From contig CAZAEZ010000022.1 in NCBI GenBank assembly GCA_964484205.1, forward strand, positions 1-64,000: 64,000 nucleotides of DNA. The letters run 5' to 3'. This DNA comes from M3007 sp964484205. GTDB lineage: Bacteria; Bacteroidota; Bacteroidia; Chitinophagales; Saprospiraceae. This document shows positions 49,862 through 58,823 of the stretch, piece by piece; position 1 is the first letter of the stretch, and each line of letters begins with the position of its first letter. The notes under the pieces are model-generated. The model saw nothing but the letters and a program-made list of their open reading frames with translations, made no database searches and was not told the DNA's origin. The translations under genes were made by a program, and so were the position numbers.

Positions 49862-51052
49862 ATGCATAAAGATTCCTTCGTAGTCAAAGAAACACCCGAC
49901 AACCGCACCACAGCCCCGCATGTGCTGCCGATTTACGCCACCTCGTCCTTTGTTTTTGAAAACATAGACCAGGGCGTAGAAATATTTAAAAACATCGAAA
50001 GCGGCCACGTGTACAGCCGCTACGCCAACCCGACGGTGGACACGGTGGCGCGCAAAATTGCCGACCTGGAAACCCTCGGGCTGGATATGACTGCCGATGC
50101 TGTGATGACTTCTTCCGGTATGTCGGCCATTTCGACCCTGTTCATGGGCCTGTTGAAATCGGGCGACAAAGTGCTCAGCCAGGGCAACCTGTACGGCGGC
50201 ACCACGGAACTGCTGGTTTCGGTATTGCAGCCCTTCGGTGTGGAACCGGTGTTCACCGACCTGCGCGACCTGAACGACGTCGAAGCCCTACTAAAAGCCG
50301 ATCCGGCCATCCGCTTGCTGTATTGCGAAACCCCGGCCAACCCTACCCTGGCCTGCGTAGACATTGCGGCATTGACCGAACTGGCACACCGCCACCAGGC
50401 CTGGTGCGCCATCGACAACACCTTCCCCACCCCGCTGCTGCAACAGCCGTTTGCGCATGGCGTGGATTTCATCATCCACTCCACCACCAAATACCTGAAC
50501 GGCCACGGCAACAGCATCGCCGGAGTCATCGTCGGGCGCGACCGGGATTTGCTGCGCAAAAAAGTCTGGCGCGCCATGAAACTCGCCGGCACCAATTGCT
50601 CGCCCTTCGAAGCCTGGCTCACGCACAACGGCCTGAAAACCCTGGCCCTGCGCATGGAGCGCCACTGCTCGAACGCGCTCGCGCTGGCTGAATTTCTGGA
50701 AAAACACCCCGCCGTCGCACGGGTCAACTACCCGGGTTTAAGCACCCACCCCGACCATGCGCTGGCCAAACGGCAAATGCCGGGCGGTTTCGGCGGCATG
50801 TTGAGTTTTGAACTGAAAGGCGGTATGGACGCGGGTTTGCGCTGCATGAACCGTATCCGGTTTTGCACCCTGGCGCCCACACTGGGCGATGTGGATACGC
50901 TGATCCTACACCCGGCCTCTTCATCGCACCTGAATGTTTCGAAGGAAATTCGCGAGGCAAACGGCATTACGGACGGCATGATCCGGGTGTCGGTGGGCAT
51001 TGAGCATGTGGGGGATATCATTGGGGATTTGGACCAGGCGATGGGCGCTTAG
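49862..51052 (+). CDS. PLP-dependent trans-sulfuration family enzyme (cystathionine gamma-synthase / methionine gamma-lyase type)
   Basis: 396 residues, normal for the Cys/Met metabolism PLP family. SGHVYSRYANPTVDTVARKI, SSGMSAISTLFMGLLKSGDK, the Schiff-base Lys210 in FIIHSTTKYLNGHGNSIAGV, and DNTFPTPLLQQPFAHGVDF (Asp that binds the pyridine nitrogen) are present. C-terminal LHPASSSHLNVSKE and IRVSVGIEHVGDIIGDL are typical. It could make cystathionine or cleave methionine/homocysteine; the exact reaction is not readable. Its stop overlaps that of a convergent Uma2 gene by 4 nt. Confidence 0.94.
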   Translation: MHKDSFVVKETPDNRTTAPHVLPIYATSSFVFENIDQGVEIFKNIESGHVYSRYANPTVDTVARKIADLETLGLDMTADAVMTSSGMSAISTLFMGLLKSGDKVLSQGNLYGGTTELLVSVLQPFGVEPVFTDLRDLNDVEALLKADPAIRLLYCETPANPTLACVDIAALTELAHRHQAWCAIDNTFPTPLLQQPFAHGVDFIIHSTTKYLNGHGNSIAGVIVGRDRDLLRKKVWRAMKLAGTNCSPFEAWLTHNGLKTLALRMERHCSNALALAEFLEKHPAVARVNYPGLSTHPDHALAKRQMPGGFGGMLSFELKGGMDAGLRCMNRIRFCTLAPTLGDVDTLILHPASSSHLNVSKEIREANGITDGMIRVSVGIEHVGDIIGDLDQAMGA

Positions 51053-51612
51053 AAGGTAACCCTGTCGTACACCGCAGCCATTTTCAGCCCGGTTTCAATG
51101 CTTCGAAACCAGATGTCTTTCTCCAAACCGGCCACTTCGGAAGAGCGCCACACATCGGGTTTTTCCCGAAAAAAAAGCATGGCTTCGGGTGTGTCCTGGC
51201 GCAGCAAAACATATTCTTTGAAGGAAGGCAAACTTTGGTATTCGATGAATTTCTGCCCGCGGTCGTACCGTTCGGTGCTGGCGGAAAGGGTTTCGACGAT
51301 CAGGATCGGGTTTATAACCGCTTCGGCTTCCGCTTCTACCTGCAGGGGTGCACCGGCAACCACAACTACATCCGCGTACACGTAGAAGTTAAATTTAGGA
51401 AGGTAAATTTTCTGGTCGCTGCCAAAGGTTTCAAAACCAGGGTGTTGCTGCAAAGCATTGGTTAGCAAAACCAACATATTCCTGGAAATGCGGTTGTGGG
51501 CTATAGTTCCTCCAGCCATTTTTTCAAGGGTTCCGTTGTAAAAGGCATGGCGCTCACCGCTCTCCTGTTCGATACGGAGGTAATCGGCAACGCTGTATGT
51601 TCTGGCTGACAT
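51049..51612 (-). CDS. Uma2-family putative endonuclease
   Basis: 187 residues from MSARTYSVADYLRIEQESGE (ATG 51612; GTG at 51621 would add three). Family core: RHAFYNGTLEKMAGGTIAHN, YLPKFNFYVYADVVVVAGAP and ILIVETLSASTERYDRGQKF, which hold the D...E-x-K-like residues of the Uma2 restriction-endonuclease fold. No cognate methylase or repressor lies near. Role unknown; family members are common in Cyanobacteria and Bacteroidota. The 186 nt upstream to 51797 carry no gene. Confidence 0.9.
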   Translation of the reverse strand: MSARTYSVADYLRIEQESGERHAFYNGTLEKMAGGTIAHNRISRNMLVLLTNALQQHPGFETFGSDQKIYLPKFNFYVYADVVVVAGAPLQVEAEAEAVINPILIVETLSASTERYDRGQKFIEYQSLPSFKEYVLLRQDTPEAMLFFREKPDVWRSSEVAGLEKDIWFRSIETGLKMAAVYDRVTF

Positions 51613-51797
51613 TGTGGTCACGGATGGATTTTTTACAAATATACAGCGGGGGTAACGAAAGTTATATTTTCTGGTTTACCCGCTTCGGCGAATTTTGTGC
51701 AGTATTTAAAAGTCCCCCGGCTAATTCCCCATTCCAAATGCCCTCCATAAAATCAAATGAGCGGCCGGTACGTCCTTCGTGCCGGCCAATTTTGTAC

Positions 51798-52298
51798 TCA
51801 GGGGGAAGGCGGGCCGTAGGTCGTATGCACCAACGTCCGGCGCGTGCTGCCCCAGCCTCTCGAAATTTTCACGATGTACAGGTTGTCAAAGTCCGTCTCC
51901 GGGATCGGCGCCACCGATTGCCCGGAAAGCCCCAACACCAAGTCGGGCACGGTATTGGAGTGGCCGACCACCAGCACACTTTTGCCCCGGATTTTGTTTA
52001 ACCGGGCAACCAGGCCCGCCGTCGTGTCCGGTTTGTACAAGGTGAGCCCCAGGTTCAGGGCAGTAGCCAGTGGCTGCGCGGTTTGTTGTGTCCGCTGGAA
52101 CGTGGAGGCGAAAATGGACCCGATGCCTTTGCCCGACAGGGAATCGCGCAGAATATTGGCCCGGGCATTACCGGCCGTAGAGAGCGGCGAATCGGCGGAG
52201 TTATTCAGCCGTTCGGCATGGCGCACGATGTAGTATTTTGTAGTACAGGCAGATAGCATCAGCATGGCTGCAATGGACAAAAAGGAGCGTGGTTTCAT
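51798..52298 (-). CDS. Histidine phosphatase family lipoprotein
   Basis: 166 residues. Lipoprotein signal AAMLMLSAC; then the phosphohistidine motif YYIVRHAERLNNSADSPLST, FASTFQRTQQTAQPLA and second His in VLVVGHSNTVPDLVLGL. These are the RHG/RHE and second-His signatures of the phosphoglycerate-mutase-like superfamily. Anchored in the periplasm or outer membrane, so likely an extracytoplasmic phosphatase (phytase- or SixA-like), not a glycolytic mutase. It is 25 nt downstream of the LVIVD-repeat gene and co-directional. Confidence 0.91.
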   Translation of the reverse strand: MKPRSFLSIAAMLMLSACTTKYYIVRHAERLNNSADSPLSTAGNARANILRDSLSGKGIGSIFASTFQRTQQTAQPLATALNLGLTLYKPDTTAGLVARLNKIRGKSVLVVGHSNTVPDLVLGLSGQSVAPIPETDFDNLYIVKISRGWGSTRRTLVHTTYGPPSP

Positions 52299-52322
52299 AT
52301 CCGGTATGTTCAGTAAGGTTGG

Positions 52323-54197
52323 TTACTTTTTAACCAGTAAAAGTTGTACCTGTTCAGCGGCATCCCAAACGCGGACGGTGTAAATCCCGGCAGGCAATGT
52401 GCTTAAATCGAGCGGCACCTGAACATCGGGATCAACATCCACCGATAGCGAAATCCCGGTCGGCTGTTGGCTGGCATTCCAAACTTCCACCCGTACACTG
52501 GCGGGCTTGCCGGCCTGGATACGCAGTGTGCTCTGCCCGGCCGCCGGGTTGGGCCACAGCGCAGCCTGCAGTCGATCGCTGTAAACCACGAGCGAGCGTA
52601 TAGGCGAAAAACTGCCGGAGCCGTCGCGGTCTGTTTGCCGAAGGCGGAAAAACTGCGTACCCGGCGCCAGGCCGGGGATGCGGTAGGTGTAAAAAGCCGG
52701 TGCGGTGCCGTCGCCTTGCGGCAAAACAAAACCCCGCAACTGCCAATCCTTGCCGGAATTGCTGCTTTGCTGTATTTCGAAACCGGCATTACTGATCTCA
52801 GAGGCTGTTTCCCAGGTCAATACGGCATCGTTGCCTTGCTCCAACCGCACATCGAAACGGGTCAATTCGACCGGCAGGGAACCCTGGGGCCACAAGGCGA
52901 CATTGAGCAGCGTCAACACACCATTGTCCAACGCAACCACGTGTTCCTGTGTGATGTAGCCGGTTTTGCTGATCCGGACGGTGAAGGCCCCGTTTTGCAG
53001 TTGACCGAGTTTATAAAGCCCAAGCGCATCCGTTCGACCAAAAGTAGTCGTAGATAAAACTTGTATGTCAACGGCATTCAGCGGGAACCCGGTAACGGCA
53101 TCCGTAACAGCCCCTTCGAGGTAGCAGCCCCGGACGTAGTTGGGAGTAAGCACCCACAGTTCCCCGTTATTGGTGTTTTGCGCCTCAATATTTGACGCCA
53201 CGATAGTACCCGATGGAAGGTATGGGTATACGCCCCAGCAACCTTCGAATCCGTTCCCCGAACCGCCCGGATAGGTGTCGTAGCGGCCGACCTCCACCAT
53301 GTTGGATGGCCGGGCTACGTCGATGATCGCAAAACCGTCCTTGTACCAGGACGTGACGGCGTAGTCGTTGTGAATGTGGGTGTTGTGCACAATAGAGCCG
53401 GTACCGGGCGTAATCTGGATTTTGTCGAGTTCGGTAATGTTTCCCAGGTTGGAAATGTCATAGGCCGCGAGATAGGAATTGCTGACTTCGTCGGTAGTGA
53501 AAAGCGTGTTCCCCGACAACCAGGTGTTGTGTGTAAAGTTACCCGGCGTGTTGAATGTTGCCAGCAGCACAGGATTCGTTTTGTTGGTCATGTTTACGAC
53601 GGCCACCTGCCCGGTGTAAATATGCGCCGAGTAAAGCCGGTCATTGTTCACATAGCCGTCGTGCACGTAGCCGATAAAATTGACAAAACCGACATAGCTG
53701 GGATTGTAAGGGTCAGCATTGAGGTTGAACACCTGCGGCCTGCCGTTATTGAGGTTGCTGCCGTACACGTACAGGTAGCCCTTCACCTCGTCGATATGCA
53801 AGGCATGGCCCTTTTGAATGCCGCTCCCGCCGTCGACGGTATGGTAAGTAAGGTTGGAGCCGGGCAAGCCATTCAGGTCTACAACCAGGATTTTACTCCC
53901 CCACCCTTCCGAAACGACATACGCGTAGTGCGAGTAGGTTTTGATTTCCCGCCAATCGTTGGCTACGCCGGGTATTTGCACAATTTGCTGAGGATTGTTC
54001 GGATCGGTCACATTCACGATGATCAAGCCGTTTCTTGCGCCTATCAGGGCATATTCGTTGCCTCCGGCAGCATAACCCCAGATATTGGCAAGATTTTGCC
54101 CGTTGAAAGTCAGGGTGGCATTGTGCGTAACATTTACATTTTGGGCAAAACAAGTGGTGAGAACGGCGGACAAAAGTACGGTCAGTGCAATGCGCAT
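52323..54197 (-). CDS. LVIVD-repeat 'choice-of-anchor B' protein with T9SS C-terminal domain
   Basis: 624 residues from MRIALTVLLSAVLTTCFAQN (signal peptide; an in-frame extension to 54245 is not a leader). LVIVD-type beta-propeller repeats: ANIWGYAAGGNEYALIGARN, GLIIVNVTDPNNPQQIVQIP, AHIYTGQVAVVNMTNKTNPV and DGFAIIDVARPSNMVEVGRY. A carboxypeptidase-regulatory-like module follows (GRTDALGLYKLGQLQNGAFT), then a fibronectin-like stretch, and a type A sorting domain (LWPNPAAGQSTLRIQAG ... YTVRVWDAAEQVQLLLVKK). Secreted through T9SS; this family is often annotated 'choice-of-anchor B'. Function unknown. Confidence 0.91.
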   Translation of the reverse strand: MRIALTVLLSAVLTTCFAQNVNVTHNATLTFNGQNLANIWGYAAGGNEYALIGARNGLIIVNVTDPNNPQQIVQIPGVANDWREIKTYSHYAYVVSEGWGSKILVVDLNGLPGSNLTYHTVDGGSGIQKGHALHIDEVKGYLYVYGSNLNNGRPQVFNLNADPYNPSYVGFVNFIGYVHDGYVNNDRLYSAHIYTGQVAVVNMTNKTNPVLLATFNTPGNFTHNTWLSGNTLFTTDEVSNSYLAAYDISNLGNITELDKIQITPGTGSIVHNTHIHNDYAVTSWYKDGFAIIDVARPSNMVEVGRYDTYPGGSGNGFEGCWGVYPYLPSGTIVASNIEAQNTNNGELWVLTPNYVRGCYLEGAVTDAVTGFPLNAVDIQVLSTTTFGRTDALGLYKLGQLQNGAFTVRISKTGYITQEHVVALDNGVLTLLNVALWPQGSLPVELTRFDVRLEQGNDAVLTWETASEISNAGFEIQQSSNSGKDWQLRGFVLPQGDGTAPAFYTYRIPGLAPGTQFFRLRQTDRDGSGSFSPIRSLVVYSDRLQAALWPNPAAGQSTLRIQAGKPASVRVEVWNASQQPTGISLSVDVDPDVQVPLDLSTLPAGIYTVRVWDAAEQVQLLLVKK

Positions 54198-54486
54198 GGC
54201 TGAAATTCGGAACAGTAGTAGTCGTGAAAACACAAAATGCGGCAAGGGGAATTCAAATGTACCTACTTCAGGCCCACAAATCTCTTGTAATTTGATTACC
54301 TGTTGTGCATAATATTAACATTGTGCGGGCTTTATCCGAAAAATTCCGCCCCGGCAACCACGAGTAATCAAGGTTCCCCAACCCAGGTTGTTTTTTCCAC
54401 ATGCCCAACAAATGCATATTTGTTAAAAAAGGGGAAACAAGTTTACTTTACCGGAACAAGTTCCACCAGCACCCGGTTTTCAATTT

Positions 54487-55443
54487 ATGGATATAAAAAC
54501 GGTCATTTTCCTGTGCATTGCCGGTGGCGCACTGCCCGCTTGCCAGTCGCCCGCCGATCGGACCGGCACACAGGAAAAACCTGCTGCCGACACCACCGAT
54601 TTAATTTCCGATGCGCCGCCGCCGCCATTGTTTACGTACATCGTCCCCAGAACGATTCCTGTAAAAAGCTATTTCCCGTTCATCGACAGTCTGGCACGCC
54701 ACTACGACAGCCTGGTGCCCTACCCCCTGACCGAACACCTGCTGGTACGCGCCAACCCGCGCATTATCGACACGCTGGAAGACACCGATTATTACCAGCG
54801 CATGGCACGCGGCGAGTTTGTTTACGACCAACGCCAACTCCCGGTGCTGCACCAGGGCGATACGTTGTACATCCCGGACACCGCAAGTGCCCGGGCGCTG
54901 CTGGACCGCATGGCCGCAACCTGCATCGATATCAATATCCCGGAATATACCCTTCGGGTGGTGGAAGGCCAGGATACCGTGCAATGCATGACGATCCGGG
55001 TCGGGCAAAACAAAAAACGCTATCAGGAAGTACTCGGCCGGGTGGATGACCTGCGCACCCGCCCCGGCGTCGGCAGTATTGTGCGCATCAACCGCGCGCC
55101 GACGCTCTTCTACGACCCGCATACCGGCCGGAAATTCACCCATACCAAACGCGACGACGGCCGCACCACCCGCATGCCCCTCATTCCCTGGATGGAACCG
55201 GAGATCAACGGCGTACGCCTGGGCCAGATGATCCACCCGACCACCAACCCCGAAACGCTGGGCAAGGCCTACTCCAACGGCTGTATCGGTTGCACCGAAG
55301 GGGAGGCCTGGCGCCTGTATTACTACGCCCCCGTGGGCACGAAGGTGGTCATCCGCTACGACCTTTTGCTGATCGGGCCGTTAGGCGATACCACTCGCCT
55401 GCCGGATATTTACGGCTGGGCCAAACGAAAAACGGAAAATTAG
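54487..55443 (+). CDS. L,D-transpeptidase (YkuD family) lipoprotein
   Basis: 318 residues. Lipoprotein signal VIFLCIAGGALPAC with Cys19. C-terminal YkuD domain with the catalytic site: HPTTNPETLGKAYSNGCIGC (Cys266 nucleophile, His upstream) and a closing APVGTKVVIRYDLLLIG. The N-terminal 130 residues (YIVPRTIPVKSYFPFIDSLA, RIIDTLEDTDYYQRMARGEF) resemble the leader part of other Bacteroidota L,D-transpeptidases. It cross-links peptidoglycan by a 3-3 bond, or attaches proteins, in the periplasm. It lies 28 nt before the ATP-cone gene on the same strand. Confidence 0.9.
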   Translation: MDIKTVIFLCIAGGALPACQSPADRTGTQEKPAADTTDLISDAPPPPLFTYIVPRTIPVKSYFPFIDSLARHYDSLVPYPLTEHLLVRANPRIIDTLEDTDYYQRMARGEFVYDQRQLPVLHQGDTLYIPDTASARALLDRMAATCIDINIPEYTLRVVEGQDTVQCMTIRVGQNKKRYQEVLGRVDDLRTRPGVGSIVRINRAPTLFYDPHTGRKFTHTKRDDGRTTRMPLIPWMEPEINGVRLGQMIHPTTNPETLGKAYSNGCIGCTEGEAWRLYYYAPVGTKVVIRYDLLLIGPLGDTTRLPDIYGWAKRKTEN

Positions 55444-55470
55444 GCTGTCCACTCCAGAGACATTTTTACC

Positions 55471-56307
55471 ATGAACAACATCCAGATCACGAAAGCCTCC
55501 GGCGAATCGGCCGATTTCGAACCGGCAAAGCTCGAACAATCCCTTCGCCGGGCCGGCGCCGGGCAACATCAGGCGGAAACGATCACCAGAGCCATTGAAG
55601 CACAACTCCGCGAAGGCATGACCACGGGCGAGATTTACCGACTGGCCAAGCGTATGCTGCGCAAAGAAGCCCGCCATACCGCTGCGCGTTATTCACTGAA
55701 ACGGGCGCTGCTTGACTTTGGGCCTTCCGGATTCCCGTTCGAACAATACATCGCCCGACTCCTCAAAGCCGACGGCTATTCGGTAGAAAATGGCCTGCTC
55801 CGCCAGGGCCATTGCATCATGCACGAAATTGATGTGCTGGCCCAAATGGACGGCCGTGTGCTGGTGGGCGAATGCAAATTTCACAACCGGCAAAACCTGG
55901 TTTGCGATGTGAAAGTGCCGCTGTATATCCATTCCCGGTTTCGCGATTTGAAAGCCGGTTTTTTGAGCGCCCCGACGTGGAGCAACCACAACATCGAATC
56001 CTGGATTTTCACCAATACCCGTTTCACCGACGATGCAAGCCAATACGGCCAGTGTGCCGGCATGCACCTGGTCAGTTGGAATTGGCCGCCCAACGGTAGT
56101 TTACGCGATTGGGTAGACCGATCCGGGCTGCATCCGGTTACCTGCCTGACCACATTAACCCGGCGCGAAAAAGATCTGTTGCTTGAAAAAAAAGTCGTGC
56201 TGGTGCGCGAATTGCCGGCAAACCGGCAACTGTTAAAAACCATGCGGGTCGCTGCCGGACGGATACCGCGCATTCTTGACGAAGCGGAACAACTTTGCGC
56301 TTTTTAA
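55471..56307 (+). CDS. ATP-cone domain fused to a restriction-endonuclease-like domain
   Basis: 278 residues. The N-terminal ATP-cone domain (about 1-85) has ITKASGESADFEPAKLEQSL, AIEAQLREGMTTGEIYRLAK and ARYSLKRALLDFGPSGFPFE. The following Mrr-like PD-(D/E)xK domain has EQYIARLLKADGYSVENGLL, IMHEIDVLAQMDGRVLVGEC and KFHNRQNLVCDV: the D ... ECK residues are intact. This architecture occurs across Bacteroidota; it is presumed an ATP- or dATP-sensing nuclease, but no experiment is known to me. The C-terminal part (LTTLTRREKDLLLEKKVVLV) is family specific. Convergent with the next gene. Confidence 0.87.
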   Translation: MNNIQITKASGESADFEPAKLEQSLRRAGAGQHQAETITRAIEAQLREGMTTGEIYRLAKRMLRKEARHTAARYSLKRALLDFGPSGFPFEQYIARLLKADGYSVENGLLRQGHCIMHEIDVLAQMDGRVLVGECKFHNRQNLVCDVKVPLYIHSRFRDLKAGFLSAPTWSNHNIESWIFTNTRFTDDASQYGQCAGMHLVSWNWPPNGSLRDWVDRSGLHPVTCLTTLTRREKDLLLEKKVVLVRELPANRQLLKTMRVAAGRIPRILDEAEQLCAF

Positions 56308-56325
56308 ATTTAACAATTTCTCCAA

Positions 56326-57729
56326 TCAGCCTTCTAGCCAACGCAACAGCCACTCCTTTTCGGTCAGCCCCTGTTCCGCATCAATTTGGTTGCGCAGTTC
56401 GGCCACCACTTTTTGATCGGCCAGGTTAAGCCGCATCAATGCCCGGGCATAGCGCACGATATTCAAATAATTGTTGCGGTGATAACCCACTGCCTGTTGG
56501 CGGCGGATGTAGGTTTGCATACTGTCGAGGTGGCTTTCCAGCAGGTCGAATTCGCGGGTTTCATAGTAAATTTTCAGTTGCAGGGTCTTGGCATTCAGGC
56601 TGTTGATAAAATCTTTGTAATCGGCGCGTTGCAGGTGCAGCAGGGCGGTCCGGTAGTCCTTTCGGGTGTAGGCTACGCGGGCCATGTTGAGGCTGAAGGC
56701 TGCTTCCCGGTAGCGGCGCTCCAACGCGGATTTGTATTTCTGAATAAAAATTTCGGCCCAGGCAATTTCCTGCAAACGGATGGCCACGCCTACGATATTG
56801 TGGTAGGCAAAGCGGGAGAACACGCCGTTTTCCAGCAGCAGGTCGCGGTCGAGCGCTTCCCGGTACAGGTCGAAGGTGGCGCGGTACCAGATCAGGTCGG
56901 CCGATTCGTTGCTTTTTTTTACACCAAAGTTGATCGCCAGCAAATACAGGGCCCGCAACTCGTCGGGCGGGAATGCGTCGGCATGTTGGCTTAGCATGTT
57001 GCGAAAACGAAAAAAATGGTACTCGGCGCCGGAATCGGTCAAAAACTGGCAACCGTGGTAGTACAGCGCGATAGCCGGCAGATCGAGCAAACCTTCGGTT
57101 TCCACATGCTGAAAAATGGCGTCGAGCAGGCCGAAGCGATACTCCGTTTGCACCACGGCCTGGTGCGAGCGGGCAAAACACACATGCCGCAATTTTCGGG
57201 CGATGTAGGTTGTGTCGAGCAGGTCGGAAATTTCCTGAAGATTGAATGCGTCGTAGCGCCGTGCTGCGGAAGCCGACTGGAAGGCTTCCAGTTCGATGCG
57301 GTGCAGATCGTCAAAATATTCGGCATGCCGCCAGGGCTGCTGTTCGCGGCTTTCGCGGGCTTTGCGCAGGGCCGTTTGGCTGTGTTTGGACAAGCCGCGC
57401 TTGCGGTAGGCGCCGGCCAGGCGGATGCTGTTGCGCTCCGGATCGTTGAATTTTTCGCGGTACATCCAGTAGTGTTCCAGCAGTTTGAGCAGGTCGCTGT
57501 TGGCCAGGCGCAGTTTCTGGTTGTCGTAGGGCGCACCGGGGTATGCCGCTTCAAATGCGGCGGTTTCCGTTGGGCCGTCGCCGGTTTCGCAGCAGCTGCG
57601 CAGGTAAGTAAAAAGCCCTTCGAGTTGTATTTTCTGATTGAAAAACGGCGAGCGCACAAATTTGTCGAACGCGCGCAGTTCGGATTTGGTGAGGGCGGCA
57701 AAGGCTTCCCAAAGGCGTGTTTTTTCCAT
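56326..57729 (-). CDS. Helical-repeat protein of unknown function, paralogue of the 60.1-61.5 kb gene
   Basis: 467 residues from MEKTRLWEAFAALTKSELRA (ATG 57729; the open frame continues to 57834 through a repeat). Soluble, no signal, almost all alpha-helical in pattern, with a winged-helix-like N-terminus (FDKFVRSPFFNQKIQLEGLF) and TPR-like pairs in the middle and end (ALLHLQRADYKDFINSLNAK TLQLKIYYETREFDLLESHL). The paralogue at 60107 shares RLWE.....T.LE...F..., KDLIN.L.AKTLQLKIYFE and VGYH..NY.NIVRYAR, roughly 40% identity by eye. Function unknown; a lineage-specific family. Confidence 0.8.
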   Translation of the reverse strand: MEKTRLWEAFAALTKSELRAFDKFVRSPFFNQKIQLEGLFTYLRSCCETGDGPTETAAFEAAYPGAPYDNQKLRLANSDLLKLLEHYWMYREKFNDPERNSIRLAGAYRKRGLSKHSQTALRKARESREQQPWRHAEYFDDLHRIELEAFQSASAARRYDAFNLQEISDLLDTTYIARKLRHVCFARSHQAVVQTEYRFGLLDAIFQHVETEGLLDLPAIALYYHGCQFLTDSGAEYHFFRFRNMLSQHADAFPPDELRALYLLAINFGVKKSNESADLIWYRATFDLYREALDRDLLLENGVFSRFAYHNIVGVAIRLQEIAWAEIFIQKYKSALERRYREAAFSLNMARVAYTRKDYRTALLHLQRADYKDFINSLNAKTLQLKIYYETREFDLLESHLDSMQTYIRRQQAVGYHRNNYLNIVRYARALMRLNLADQKVVAELRNQIDAEQGLTEKEWLLRWLEG

Positions 57730-57780
57730 GGTTTTGGTGGTTAAGTAATGTTTAAAAAATACCGTTACGATTTGAAAAAA

Positions 57781-57960
57781 TTCAGGTTCCTCGCTACGCT
57801 CGGAATGACATCCAATTGATGCAAACAAATTCAATCAGTTTTCTCGCTACGCTCGAAATCGCCCCTGCACCCTGCCGCAATTTCGAGCGTAGCGAGAAAT
57901 CTGGTATAAAAACGTGCCCTTTCAGCAACTTGTCATTCCGAGCGTAGCGAGGAACCTGAA
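57781..57960. repeat. Nested inverted repeats with GAGCGTAGCGAG cores
   Basis: A perfect 30-bp outer pair TTCAGGTTCCTCGCTACGCT CGGAATGACA (57781-57810) / reverse complement (57931-57960), and a perfect 19-bp inner pair TTCTCGCTACGCTCGAAAT (57841-57859) / ATTTCGAGCGTAGCGAGAA (57881-57899). It fills most of the spacer 57730-58061, which shows no gene. Confidence 0.8.
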
Positions 57961-58061
57961 GATGTTGAAAATGGCTCTAAATCGTGATCTTAATTCTCCT
58001 GAGCATTAGAAAAAGTTGGTCCAAAATTCCATTTCCGGCCTACACCCCTCAGGCAGGCATG

Positions 58062-58628
58062 TCACAACCATTTTTCAATGGCCTGGTACTCATACGTTTC
58101 CATCTTGTCCAACAGCGCCGGCACGTTGTCGGCATCGAGACAGATGCTGCGATTCTTAGGTTTCAAAAAACCAAAAGCCACCATCTGGTCGAGCATATTC
58201 AACATGGGATCGTAATACCCGCGCACATTGAGCAGGCCGATCGGCTTGCGGTATTGATGCAATTGCGCCAGGGTGAGCGCCTCGAAGTGCTCGTCCATGG
58301 AGCCAAAACCGCCGGGCAGTGTAATCACGCCGTCGGTGCCTTTGATGAGCAGCGTCCGGCGTTCGGCCATGGATTCCACGACGATCATATCGGTGACGCC
58401 GATGTGGCCGAGTTCGAGTTCGGACAGCTGGTCGGTGATAACCCCGGTGATCGGCCCGCCCCGCGCCAGCACGGCATCGGCCAGTATGCCCATGAGCCCG
58501 ACGCTGCCGCCGCCGAACAGGACGCGAATGTTGCGGGTGGCCAGGGTGGCGCCCAGTTGCGCGGCCGCTTCAGCAAACCAAGGCTGGTTGCCGGGGTTGG
58601 CGCCACAAAATACTGCTACAGATTTCAC
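58062..58628 (-). CDS. LOG-family protein (nucleotide 5'-monophosphate phosphoribohydrolase)
   Basis: 188 residues from GTG at 58628 (VKSVAVFCGANPGNQPWFAE), which fits the family; ATG 58667 would add 13 residues. GGGSVGLMGILADAVLARGG and the signature PGGFGSMDEHFEALTLAQLH (PGGxGTxxE type) with the catalytic Glu are present, as is MAERRTLLIKGTDGVITLP. LOG enzymes release the base from nucleoside monophosphates (cytokinin-like or AMP). Cytosolic. No nearby pathway gene. Confidence 0.92.
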   Translation of the reverse strand: MKSVAVFCGANPGNQPWFAEAAAQLGATLATRNIRVLFGGGSVGLMGILADAVLARGGPITGVITDQLSELELGHIGVTDMIVVESMAERRTLLIKGTDGVITLPGGFGSMDEHFEALTLAQLHQYRKPIGLLNVRGYYDPMLNMLDQMVAFGFLKPKNRSICLDADNVPALLDKMETYEYQAIEKWL

Positions 58629-58823
58629 AATATGTATTGCCCACAACTTGTGGGATTTGCCCACCATTGGTTTGGAAAGGTGGAAGATGAACGATGCATT
58701 GGATCAATGAATAGGCGAAAAAACAGTATTTTCACGACGGTAATGCATTTTTAGGGAATTAATTAAGTGCTTGGCGCTAATTTTGCTGCTTCTTCCTTTT
58801 ACCCATTTGATCCACCTGGCTGC

